Under the pieces are notes generated by a model, which searched no databases, had not been told where the DNA came from, and saw nothing but the letters and a program-made list of their open reading frames with translations. A stretch of DNA of 8,974 nucleotides from an uncultured Oscillospiraceae bacterium (GTDB lineage Bacteria > Bacillota > Clostridia > Oscillospirales > Acutalibacteraceae): the NCBI GenBank assembly GCA_900549155.1, contig URNF01000087.1:1-8974 (forward strand), read 5' to 3'. A program made the position numbers and the translations under genes. Each line of letters begins with the position of its first letter. Position 1 is the stretch's first letter. Shown here one piece after another: positions 1 through 4,960 of this stretch.

Positions 1-225
1 CGTCACGGGCTTGTCGGGGAAGATCTTGATCCAGACCTGACCGCCACGCTTGATATAACGGGTCATGGCGACACGGGCTGCTTCGATCTGACGGGAGGTG
101 ATCCACGCAGGCTCGGTGGCCTGCAGACCGAACTGACCGTAGGTGACGGTGTTGCCGCGCATGGCTTTACCGGTCATACGGCCTCTGTGAACGCGGCGGT
201 ATTTGACTCTCTTAGGTAACAGCAT
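1..225 (-). CDS. rplP: Large-subunit ribosomal protein uL16, N-terminal part (runs off the left edge)
   Basis: The 75 codons present begin MLLPKRVKYRRVHRGRMTG and continue through TYGQFGLQA and a segment ending WIKIFPDKPVT, which is the characteristic N-terminal half of bacterial L16. The family is usually about 135-145 residues, so roughly half is missing because the window ends, not because the gene is broken. L16 binds 23S rRNA near the A site and peptidyl transferase centre and is a late assembly protein. The start ATG shares one base with the rpsC stop codon (TAATG), so translation is probably coupled to rpsC. The ribosome binding site AGGAGGC lies within the last codons of rpsC. This is the ninth gene of the S10 operon; rpmC and rpsQ would be expected next, outside the window. 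Confidence 0.97.
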   Translation of the reverse strand, partial: MLLPKRVKYRRVHRGRMTGKAMRGNTVTYGQFGLQATEPAWITSRQIEAARVAMTRYIKRGGQVWIKIFPDKPVT

Positions 226-896
226 TACTTACGGCCTCCTTCACGCTCACGACGGGGCTTCGCAGCACCGGCAAGCACTTCGCCGCGGTAGATCCAGACC
301 TTAACGCCGATCCGACCGTAGGTGGTGTTTGCTTCCGCAAAGCCATAATCAATGTCCGCACGCAGCGTCTGCAGCGGGATGGTACCCTCGTGATACTGCT
401 CGGTGCGGGCGATTTCCGCGCCGCCCAGACGGCCGGAAACCTGCGTTTTGATACCCTTGGCGCCCAGCCGCATCGCGCGACCGATCGCCTGCTTCATCGC
501 ACGGCGGAAAGCGATACGCTTTTCGAGCTGCTGTGCAATGTTCTCTGCAACCAGCTGTGCGTCGGCATCGGGGTTCTTGACCTCCACGATGTTCAGCGAG
601 GTGGGCTTCTCCAGCATCTTCTCGCAGGTGAGACGCAGCTTTTCGATCTCCGTGCCGCCCTTGCCGATGACGATGCCGGGCTTTGCACAGTGAATGTTGA
701 CCTTGACACGGGAGGCGTCACGCTCGATCTCGATCTTGGAGACACCGGCAGCATATAAGGTCTTTTTCAGATATTTCCGCAGGTTGTGGTCGGAAACCAG
801 CGTATCGCCGAAGTCCTTGTCGGCGACGAACCAACGGGAATCCCAGTTTTTGATAATGCCGACCCGCAGGCCATGGGGATTAACTTTCTGTCCCAT
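225..896 (-). CDS. rpsC: Small-subunit ribosomal protein uS3
   Basis: A protein of 223 residues starting MGQKVNPHGLRVGI, the near-invariant S3 N-terminus. The type II KH RNA-binding domain is visible, with its GKGG loop at residues 78-81. The C-terminal domain carries the conserved segments VSGRLGGAEIART (about 153-165) and DIDYGFAEANTTYGRIGVKVWI (about 181-202), followed by a basic tail. The length is normal for the family. S3 sits at the mRNA entry channel of the 30S subunit and contributes to helicase activity. A strong GGAGGAGG ribosome binding site precedes the ATG. The gene follows rplV by 18 nt and overlaps rplP by one base, so both are co-transcribed members of the S10 operon. Nothing is odd about it. 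Confidence 0.98.
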   Translation of the reverse strand: MGQKVNPHGLRVGIIKNWDSRWFVADKDFGDTLVSDHNLRKYLKKTLYAAGVSKIEIERDASRVKVNIHCAKPGIVIGKGGTEIEKLRLTCEKMLEKPTSLNIVEVKNPDADAQLVAENIAQQLEKRIAFRRAMKQAIGRAMRLGAKGIKTQVSGRLGGAEIARTEQYHEGTIPLQTLRADIDYGFAEANTTYGRIGVKVWIYRGEVLAGAAKPRREREGGRK

Positions 897-914
897 AATT
901 TACCTCCTCCTCGC

Positions 915-1250
915 TTATTCTTTTTCCTTAAGCACTAAGGTGATGTGTGAAGTTCTCTTTTCGATGCGGAACGCTCTGCCCTGTGCGCGCGGGCGGATTC
1001 TCTTGAGAATCGGGCCGGGGCACGCATAGCATTCGGAAACATACAGCGTGTCGCGGGCGAGGTTCAGATTGTTTTCCGCATTGGCAACGGCAGATTTCAG
1101 CAGCTTCGCGATCGGCTCGCACGCCGCCTTGGGGGTAAACTTGACAATCGCCATCGCTTCGTCAACCGGCTTGTTGCGGATGAGGTCGAGAACGATCTTC
1201 ACTTTACGCGGGGAAATACGGACATAAGTAGCTTGTGCCCTTGCTTCCAT
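915..1250 (-). CDS. rplV: Large-subunit ribosomal protein uL22
   Basis: With the ATG at 1250 the product is 111 residues and begins MEARAQATYVRISPRKVK, the usual L22 N-terminus. The long beta hairpin that lines the peptide exit tunnel is visible as GPILKRIRPRAQGRA (about 79-93), followed by the family ending RIEKRTSHITLVL. An in-frame ATG eight codons upstream (1274) overlaps the rpsS stop as ATGA. I rejected it because the AAAGGAGAG ribosome binding site lies between the two starts, 9 nt before the 1250 ATG, no comparable site precedes 1274, and family members begin at MEA. L22 binds several 23S rRNA domains during 50S assembly, and changes in its hairpin are a known route to macrolide resistance. 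The hairpin here looks intact. Confidence 0.97.
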   Translation of the reverse strand: MEARAQATYVRISPRKVKIVLDLIRNKPVDEAMAIVKFTPKAACEPIAKLLKSAVANAENNLNLARDTLYVSECYACPGPILKRIRPRAQGRAFRIEKRTSHITLVLKEKE

Positions 1251-1273
1251 GAGGTTTCTCTCCTTTCCATCCA

Positions 1274-1546
1274 TCAGCCGGTGGTTTTGGAACCCACGTG
1301 ACCCTTGAAGGTGCGGGTGGGGGCAAACTCACCTAATTTGTGACCGACCATGTCCTCGGTAATGTATACCGGAACATGCTTACGACCGTCATGCACGGCG
1401 ATCGTGTGACCGACGAAATCCGGGAAGATCGTGGAGGAACGGCTCCAGGTCTTCAGGATCCGCTTTTCGCCGGAGGCATTCATTTCCTGAATCCTTTTCA
1501 GCAGAACAGGCTGCACGAAAGGACCCTTCTTTACGCTTCTGCTCAT
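1274..1546 (-). CDS. rpsS: Small-subunit ribosomal protein uS19
   Basis: Ninety residues beginning MSRSVKKGPFV and containing the family signature from WSRSSTIFPDFVGHTIAVHDG (about 34-54) through VPVYITEDMVGHKLGEFAPTRTF (about 58-80). The length is at the short end of the usual 90-93. S19 forms a complex with S13 in the head of the 30S subunit and contacts tRNA at the A site. GAAAGGAGAT lies in good position before the ATG. The gene lies 20 nt after rplB and 23 nt before rplV, consistent with co-transcription in the S10 operon. Confidence 0.98.
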   Translation of the reverse strand: MSRSVKKGPFVQPVLLKRIQEMNASGEKRILKTWSRSSTIFPDFVGHTIAVHDGRKHVPVYITEDMVGHKLGEFAPTRTFKGHVGSKTTG

Positions 1547-1566
1547 AAATATTGATCTCCTTTCGC

Positions 1567-2397
1567 TTACTTGCCGCCGCGGCGCTTCACGATAAACTTA
1601 TCGGAGCGGTTGTGCGTCTTGCGCGTCTTATAGCCCATAGCCGGCTTGCCCCACGGGGTAACCGGTCCGGGACGGCCGATCGGGGATTTGCCCTCGCCGC
1701 CGCCGTGCGGGTGATCGCAGGGGTTCATGACGGAACCGCGCACCTGCGGACGCCAGCCGAGGTGACGCTTGCGACCGGCCTTGCCGAGCTTCTGATTGGA
1801 ATATTCCACATTGCCGACCTGACCGATGGTCGCTTTGCACTCCATCGGCACATAGCGCATCTCGCCGGAGGGCAGACGCACCATCGCGAGCGCGCCTTCC
1901 TTGCCCATCAGCTGCGCCATCGCACCGGCGGCACGGGCAAGCTGAGCGCCCTTGCCGGGATACAGCTCCACGTTGTGGATGAACGTACCGGTCGGGATGT
2001 TCGCGAGCGGCAGCGCGTTGCCGGGCTTGATGTCCGCGTCGGCGCCGTTGGCGACGGTGTCGCCGACCTTGATGCCGACCGGCGCCAGGATATAGCGCTT
2101 GTCGCCGTCCTCATACTGCACCAGCGCGATGTGCGCGGTACGGTTCGGATCATACTCCAGCGTCAGCACAGTGCCGACGCCCTCTTTACCGCGCTTGAAG
2201 TCGATGATACGATACTTCCGGCGGTTGCCGCCGCCGCGATGGCGGACGGTGATGCGACCGTAGCTGTTACGGCCGGCTTTCTTGTTCTTGGGAGCCAACA
2301 GGCTCTTCTCCGGTCCGGTCTTGGACAGACCGCTGTAGTCGATGACGGACATACCACGCTGACCGGGAGTCGTCGGCTTATACAATTTCATAGCCAT
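1567..2397 (-). CDS. rplB: Large-subunit ribosomal protein uL2
   Basis: From the ATG at 2397 the product is 276 residues, the standard L2 length, beginning MAMKLYKPTTPGQRGMS. It has the OB-fold/SH3 region of L2 and the C-terminal signature MNPCDHPHGGGEGK (about 224-237). His229 in this numbering coincides with the histidine of E. coli L2 implicated in peptidyl transferase activity. A Cys stands where Val is more common in MNPVDHPHGG, which is tolerated. The frame stays open for 29 codons upstream, but AAAGGAGAG lies 10 nt before the 2397 ATG and the family begins here. L2 is needed for subunit association. An unusually long 115-nt spacer separates it from rplW. Confidence 0.98.
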   Translation of the reverse strand: MAMKLYKPTTPGQRGMSVIDYSGLSKTGPEKSLLAPKNKKAGRNSYGRITVRHRGGGNRRKYRIIDFKRGKEGVGTVLTLEYDPNRTAHIALVQYEDGDKRYILAPVGIKVGDTVANGADADIKPGNALPLANIPTGTFIHNVELYPGKGAQLARAAGAMAQLMGKEGALAMVRLPSGEMRYVPMECKATIGQVGNVEYSNQKLGKAGRKRHLGWRPQVRGSVMNPCDHPHGGGEGKSPIGRPGPVTPWGKPAMGYKTRKTHNRSDKFIVKRRGGK

Positions 2398-2512
2398 TCC
2401 GAAATTCTCTCCTTTACTTGGCTTTGCGGGATCGTCGTGACCGCTTTGCAGCCACCGCATCCCATACGTTGCCTTGCGGGACAAAACCCGCTTTCATCCT
2501 GATCTACAGGGA
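2398..2512 (-). other. Long rplW-rplB intercistronic spacer with a hairpin
   Basis: The 115 nt between the rplW stop and the rplB start hold no convincing gene. On the transcribed strand, GCGGG (2491-2487) can pair with CCCGC (2480-2476) across a TTTTGT loop. A second CCCGC (2430-2426) within a similar CCCGCAA context offers an alternative partner. No T-run follows, so it does not look like a terminator. The rplB ribosome binding site is at the distal end. What the spacer does is unknown; a structured regulatory RNA or simple non-conserved spacer are both possible. Confidence 0.4.
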
Positions 2513-2806
2513 TCAGAACATACCGTCGAAGAACTCGATCGTCTTGGAGTCCTCCGTCAGCGTGACGACAGCCTTTTTCCAGTCGGAGGTGTAACCCTCG
2601 TTACGACCCATGCGACGGAGATGACCCTTCATGCTGATGGTGTTGACTTTTGCGACCTTGACGCCGAAGATCTCTTCCACTGCGTATTTGATCGCGATTT
2701 TGTTCGCGTCCTTCTTCACACGGAAGGTGTATTTCTTTTCGGGAAGGACAGAGACGGCTTTCTCGGTGATAACCGGAGCCAGAATGATGTCGCGTGCGTT
2801 CATCAT
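2513..2806 (-). CDS. rplW: Large-subunit ribosomal protein uL23
   Basis: Ninety-seven residues, with the L23 pattern near the start (DIILAPVITEKAV, 6-18), the FRVKKDANKIAIKYAVEEIF segment (28-47) and the KVNTISMKG strand before an RRMGR loop. L23 sits at the polypeptide exit and is the docking site for trigger factor and signal recognition particle. Two adjacent ATG codons (2806 and 2803) are possible starts. The first overlaps the rplD stop by four bases (ATGATGA) and the second by one. GAGGAGG lies 7 nt before the first and 10 nt before the second, so the choice changes only one Met. The overlap suggests translation coupled to rplD. Confidence 0.97.
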   Translation of the reverse strand: MMNARDIILAPVITEKAVSVLPEKKYTFRVKKDANKIAIKYAVEEIFGVKVAKVNTISMKGHLRRMGRNEGYTSDWKKAVVTLTEDSKTIEFFDGMF

Positions 2807-3426
2807 CTGTATACCTCCTCAATCTTTGCAACGGCATCCTTCACGACAATCAGCTTGTCGGCATTGAGGATGTCATAGGTGTTGATCGTGTTGACCAGTG
2901 CGGTCTTGACACCGGGGATGTTGCGTGCGGACTTCACCGCAACGTCGTTCTTCTCCGGCAGGACCAGCAGCACCTTGCGATCCGCATTGAGCGCGGTCAG
3001 CATGGCGGCAACGGTCTTCGTCTTGATCTCGTCCAGCTTCAGCTCGTCGAGCACCAGCAGCGCGCCGTCCGCCACCTTCGAGGACAGAGCGGACTTCAGA
3101 GCCAGTCTGCGCATCTTCCTGGGCAGGACGTAGTTATAGGAGCGCGGCTTCGGGCCGAGGGCGATACCGCCATGCGTCCACTGGGGAGCGCGGATAGAAC
3201 CCTGACGGGCGTGACCCGTGCCCTTCTGTCTCCAGGGCTTTCTGCCGCCGCCGCTCACTTCGGTGCGGGTCTTGGTGGACTGGGTGCCCTGGCGCTGATT
3301 TGCCAGATAATTCACAACCGCGCTGTGCAGAACGGCTGCGTTCGGCTCGATACCGAAGATGTCGGCGGACAGTTCCATCTCGCCGGCCTCTTTGCCGAGC
3401 ATGTTATAAATCTTTACAGTAGGCAT
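2803..3426 (-). CDS. rplD: Large-subunit ribosomal protein uL4
   Basis: A product of 207 residues beginning MPTVKIYNMLGKEAGEMEL. The extended loop that reaches the exit tunnel is clear at about residues 59-87, with the family motif GGGRKPWRQKGTGHARQGS, followed by GPKPRSYNYVLPRKMRRLALKSAL. Length and motifs are normal. L4 is an early 50S assembly protein. In E. coli it also represses its own S10 operon by binding the leader RNA; whether this protein does so is not shown by the sequence, but the long leader here makes the question relevant. GGGAGGAGG precedes the ATG, 16 nt separate it from rplC, and it overlaps rplW by four bases. Confidence 0.97.
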   Translation of the reverse strand: MPTVKIYNMLGKEAGEMELSADIFGIEPNAAVLHSAVVNYLANQRQGTQSTKTRTEVSGGGRKPWRQKGTGHARQGSIRAPQWTHGGIALGPKPRSYNYVLPRKMRRLALKSALSSKVADGALLVLDELKLDEIKTKTVAAMLTALNADRKVLLVLPEKNDVAVKSARNIPGVKTALVNTINTYDILNADKLIVVKDAVAKIEEVYR

Positions 3427-3442
3427 TCAAAATCCTCCTCCC

Positions 3443-4078
3443 TTAGGCTTTCTTGACGGTGTCGGAAAGCACCACGATGCCGTTCTTCGGGCCGGGGACG
3501 GCGCCGCGGACAGCGATGAGGTTGTTTTCCGCATCGACCTTGACCACCACGAGGTTCTGAACGGTCACGCGCTCAGAGCCGAGGTGTCCGGCGCCCTTCA
3601 TGCCCTTATAGACACGGGACGGCGTGGAGCACGCGCCGAGAGAACCGGCGTGACGCGCCACAGGACCGGAACCGTGGGTCTCCTTCAGGCGGCTGTGGTT
3701 CCAGCGCTTGATCGCGCCGGCATAGCCCTTACCCTTGCTGGTGCCGACCACATCGATGTGATCGCCCGCCGCAAAGACGTCCGCCTTCACGATGTCGCCG
3801 ACGTTGACAGCGTCGGTGTTGTCCAGACGGAACTCACGCAGCGTGCGCTTGGGAGCAACCTCGGACTTGTCAAAGTGGCCTTTGAGGGGTTTGGTGACAT
3901 GTTTCGGGGAAACATCACCGAAGCCGTACTGCACGGCGGCATAGCCGTCGTTCTCAACGGTCTTCTTCTGGACAACCACGCAGGGGCCCGCCTCAATGAC
4001 GGTAACCGGAACGACATTGCCCTTTTCGTCGAAGATCTGCGTCATGCCGACCTTCTTGCCGATGATACCTTTTTGCAT
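3443..4078 (-). CDS. rplC: Large-subunit ribosomal protein uL3
   Basis: A product of 211 residues starting MQKGIIGKKVGMTQIFDEKG, the classic L3 N-terminus. The mid-protein segments GTSKGKGYAGAIKRW (about 112-126) and GSLGACSTPSRVYKGMKGAGHLG (about 145-167) mark the extension that approaches the peptidyl transferase centre. Length is normal. L3 is one of the two initiator proteins of 50S assembly. A strong AAGGAGG lies 8-9 nt before the ATG. The gene is separated from rpsJ by 143 nt, far more than is usual inside this operon, and followed by rplD after 16 nt. Confidence 0.97.
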   Translation of the reverse strand: MQKGIIGKKVGMTQIFDEKGNVVPVTVIEAGPCVVVQKKTVENDGYAAVQYGFGDVSPKHVTKPLKGHFDKSEVAPKRTLREFRLDNTDAVNVGDIVKADVFAAGDHIDVVGTSKGKGYAGAIKRWNHSRLKETHGSGPVARHAGSLGACSTPSRVYKGMKGAGHLGSERVTVQNLVVVKVDAENNLIAVRGAVPGPKNGIVVLSDTVKKA

Positions 4079-4221
4079 AGTGTATACCTCCTTGGTTATT
4101 GGTTGACCGAAGACACTTTTTCACGACGCGGCGGCTTTCCTTTCGGAGTTCCGGGCGGCGCGCTTTCGTGTTCCGATCAACATGACCTCGCTTTCAGGAA
4201 ATCTGACAAGCCGTAAGAGCC
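4079..4221 (-). other. Long rpsJ-rplC spacer able to fold into an extended helix
   Basis: No gene is seen in these 143 nt. On the transcribed strand CACGA (4170-4166) and CGCG (4162-4159) pair with CGCG (4130-4127) and TCGTG (4126-4122), giving nine base pairs with a 3-nt bulge. An inner TCC-GAAA-GGA hairpin (4147-4138) has a GNRA tetraloop. An outer GTTGA (4181-4177) can pair with TCAAC (4106-4102). A separate GTAAG/CTTAC hairpin spans the rpsJ stop codon (4213-4225). The rplC ribosome binding site (4092-4086) is outside the helix. This could be a cis-acting regulatory or processing element. I folded it by eye only. Confidence 0.4.
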
Positions 4222-4533
4222 TTACAGCTTGATTTCGATTTCCACACCGGCGGGGAGTTCAAGGCCCGTCAGGGCCTCAACGGTCTTGTTGGACGGTCTG
4301 AGGATATCGATCAGACGCTTGTGGGTGCGGGTTTCGAACTGCTCACGGGAATCCTTATACTTGTGAACAGCGCGCAGGATGGTGACGACCTCTTTCTCGG
4401 TCGGCAGCGGCACGGGACCGGAAACTCTTGCACCGGTGCGGCGCGCGGTCTCCACGATCTTCTCTGCTGCCTGATCGACCAGCTGGTGGTCATACCCTTT
4501 GATACGAATACGGATTTTTTCTTTGACTGCCAC
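4222..4533 (-). CDS. rpsJ: Small-subunit ribosomal protein uS10 / NusE
   Basis: From a GTG start at 4533 the product is 103 residues, reading (M)AVKEKIRIRIKGYDHQLVD and ending GVEIEIKL, matching the usual 102-103 residues of S10. The long loop that penetrates the 30S head carries SGPVPLPTEKE (38-48), and the second half has the conserved REQFETRTHKRLIDI (63-77). S10 is a 30S protein and also the NusE antitermination factor that pairs with NusB. The frame is open 18 codons further to a cysteine-containing extension, but AAGGAGG lies just upstream of the GTG and homologues start at AVK. It is the first gene of the S10 operon, behind a long leader. Confidence 0.97.
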   Translation of the reverse strand: MAVKEKIRIRIKGYDHQLVDQAAEKIVETARRTGARVSGPVPLPTEKEVVTILRAVHKYKDSREQFETRTHKRLIDILRPSNKTVEALTGLELPAGVEIEIKL

Positions 4534-4588
4534 TGAAAAACGCCTCCTTAAATTGTAGTTGGCGGGCGACGCTGAAACCGTACACACC

Positions 4589-4609
4589 GCCGGGTGTTTC
4601 TTTCCCGGC
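4589..4609 (-). other. Stem-loop in the S10 leader before the rpsJ ribosome binding site
   Basis: GCCGGG (4609-4604) pairs perfectly with CCCGGC (4594-4589) around a 9-nt A-rich loop. No T-run follows, so it is not a terminator. It lies directly after the T7 run of the preceding hairpin and could be a protein-binding or antitermination element; that role is inference. Confidence 0.45.
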
Positions 4610-4613
4610 CGTT

Positions 4614-4638
4614 AAAAAAACCGGATCACTGCGTCCGG
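4614..4638 (-). terminator. Intrinsic terminator-like hairpin in the S10 leader
   Basis: CCGGA (4638-4634), an 8-nt loop, and TCCGG (4625-4621) are followed at once by seven T residues (4620-4614). The stem is short but all G/C except one pair. It lies 81 nt upstream of the rpsJ start with no promoter visible after it. It may work as an attenuator of the S10 operon or terminate a short upstream transcript. Confidence 0.5.
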
Positions 4639-4719
4639 AATCGGTCAAGCGTCCTGCTGCATATCGGACAGCATCGCAAGGAAGGAGCGCACACCGTTGG
4701 GGAGCGGCGTTCCCTGCCG

Positions 4720-4851
4720 TCAGACATCATGCAGTATTTCTTGTCGCCCGGTTTGAAATCGGACATACTCAGCGGAAAAACCGGCAAAACCTGCCGCAAC
4801 CTCCCGCGTCATCGCATATCGTGCAGTCTCGTCACGGCGAAAAACGGGCAT
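4720..4851 (-). other. Possible short ORF (43 codons) in the S10 leader, perhaps a decayed gene
   Basis: An ATG 24 nt after the predicted transcription start opens a 43-codon frame beginning MPVFRRDETARYAM and ending at TGA (4722-4720). Beyond the TGA the same frame stays open for 24 more codons (to 4645) with a protein-like composition (GTPLPNGVRSFLAML). One frame earlier, the bases before the T5 run at 4844-4840 read CPFF, so one extra T would join CPFF to RRDETARYAM. I saw only a weak GGTGA-like site upstream. A second overlapping frame (4766-4626, 46 codons) contains a CPIC motif. Whether any of this is translated is uncertain. It may be a leader peptide, a frameshifted remnant of a small Cys-rich protein gene, or chance. 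Confidence 0.25.
4776..4796 (-). terminator. Weak terminator-like hairpin in the S10 leader
   Basis: CGGCA (4796-4792) pairs with TGCCG (4786-4782) around GGTTT, followed after one G by five T residues (4780-4776). The stem is only 5 bp and lies inside the short open frame, so it may have no function, but together with the T7 hairpin downstream it adds to an attenuation-like arrangement. Confidence 0.25.
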
Positions 4852-4880
4852 ACTTCACCCACTTCTCGCAGTCACGCCTA

Positions 4881-4922
4881 ATTATAATACTACAGAAATG
4901 CACGGAATGCAAGCATTTTTTT
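4881..4922 (-). promoter_or_regulatory. Predicted S10 operon promoter with upstream A-tract
   Basis: TTGCAT (4912-4907), a 17-nt spacer and TATTAT (4889-4884) form a sigma-A type promoter. An overlapping perfect TATAAT lies at 4886-4881 with a 20-nt spacer. An A7 tract (4922-4916) directly upstream of the -35 resembles an UP element, common at ribosomal promoters. The start would be near 4874. It is the only good promoter seen between the ABC transporter gene and rpsJ. Confidence 0.65.
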
Positions 4923-4932
4923 CGATTTCCCG

Positions 4933-4960
4933 AAAAAATTTTTGCACCCGTGCATCGGTG
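4933..4960 (-). terminator. Weak terminator candidate after the ABC transporter gene
   Basis: Directly after the TGA at 4963-4961, either CACC/GGTG (4960-4957 with 4948-4945) or TGCA/TGCA (4954-4951 with 4946-4943) can form a 4-bp hairpin, followed by CAAAAA and T6 (4938-4933). A further A/T-rich stem, TTTTTTCG with CGAAAAAA (4938-4931 with 4924-4917), lies just after. The stems are poor, so termination here may be leaky and the transporter transcript may run into the S10 leader. Confidence 0.3.

Larger units (their letters stand above)
4534..4880 (-). promoter_or_regulatory. S10 operon leader (about 340 nt, untranslated or with a short ORF)
   Basis: This stretch lies between the predicted promoter and the rpsJ GTG. 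Reading along the transcript it contains a 43-codon open frame (4851-4720), a weak hairpin with a T5 run (4796-4776), a stronger hairpin with a T7 run (4638-4614), a 6-bp GCCGGG/CCCGGC hairpin without a T-run (4609-4589) and the AAGGAGG site of rpsJ. I see no second promoter between the T7 hairpin and rpsJ: a TACAAT at 4556-4551 abuts the ribosome binding site and lacks a -35. Transcription must therefore pass the terminator-like hairpin, which suggests attenuation. In E. coli L4 controls this operon through its leader, but no sequence similarity to that leader was recognised. Confidence 0.5.

Noticed and set aside
1251..1274. Upstream ATG for rplV overlapping the rpsS stop (ATGA)
   Set aside because: The AAAGGAGAG ribosome binding site lies downstream of it and L22 proteins begin at the MEA of the 1250 start.
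1552..2502. Long open frame of 316 codons on the + strand, antisense to rplB
   Set aside because: It mirrors the codon pattern of the GC-rich rplB gene, has no ribosome binding site of note, and the opposite strand encodes an unmistakable L2.
4551..4556. TACAAT as a -10 element of a second rpsJ promoter
   Set aside because: No -35 lies at a suitable distance, and a transcript from it would start at or within the rpsJ ribosome binding site.
4534..4587. An 18-residue N-terminal extension of S10 in the open frame above the GTG
   Set aside because: It would translate through the AAGGAGG ribosome binding site, and family members begin at AVK; the 103-residue form matches the normal S10 length.
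4690..4725. Selenocysteine readthrough of the TGA at 4722-4720, because a CGGC/GCCG hairpin follows at once
   Set aside because: The hairpin is only 4 bp, starts directly after the TGA and its loop lacks the GGTC/GGTT-type apical motif of bacterial SECIS elements; no selenoprotein family was recognised.
4594..4881. A 95-codon + strand frame across the S10 leader
   Set aside because: It has no convincing ribosome binding site, no recognisable motif, and lies antisense to the leader up to the promoter -10; its T-run and hairpin content is better explained by minus-strand RNA features.
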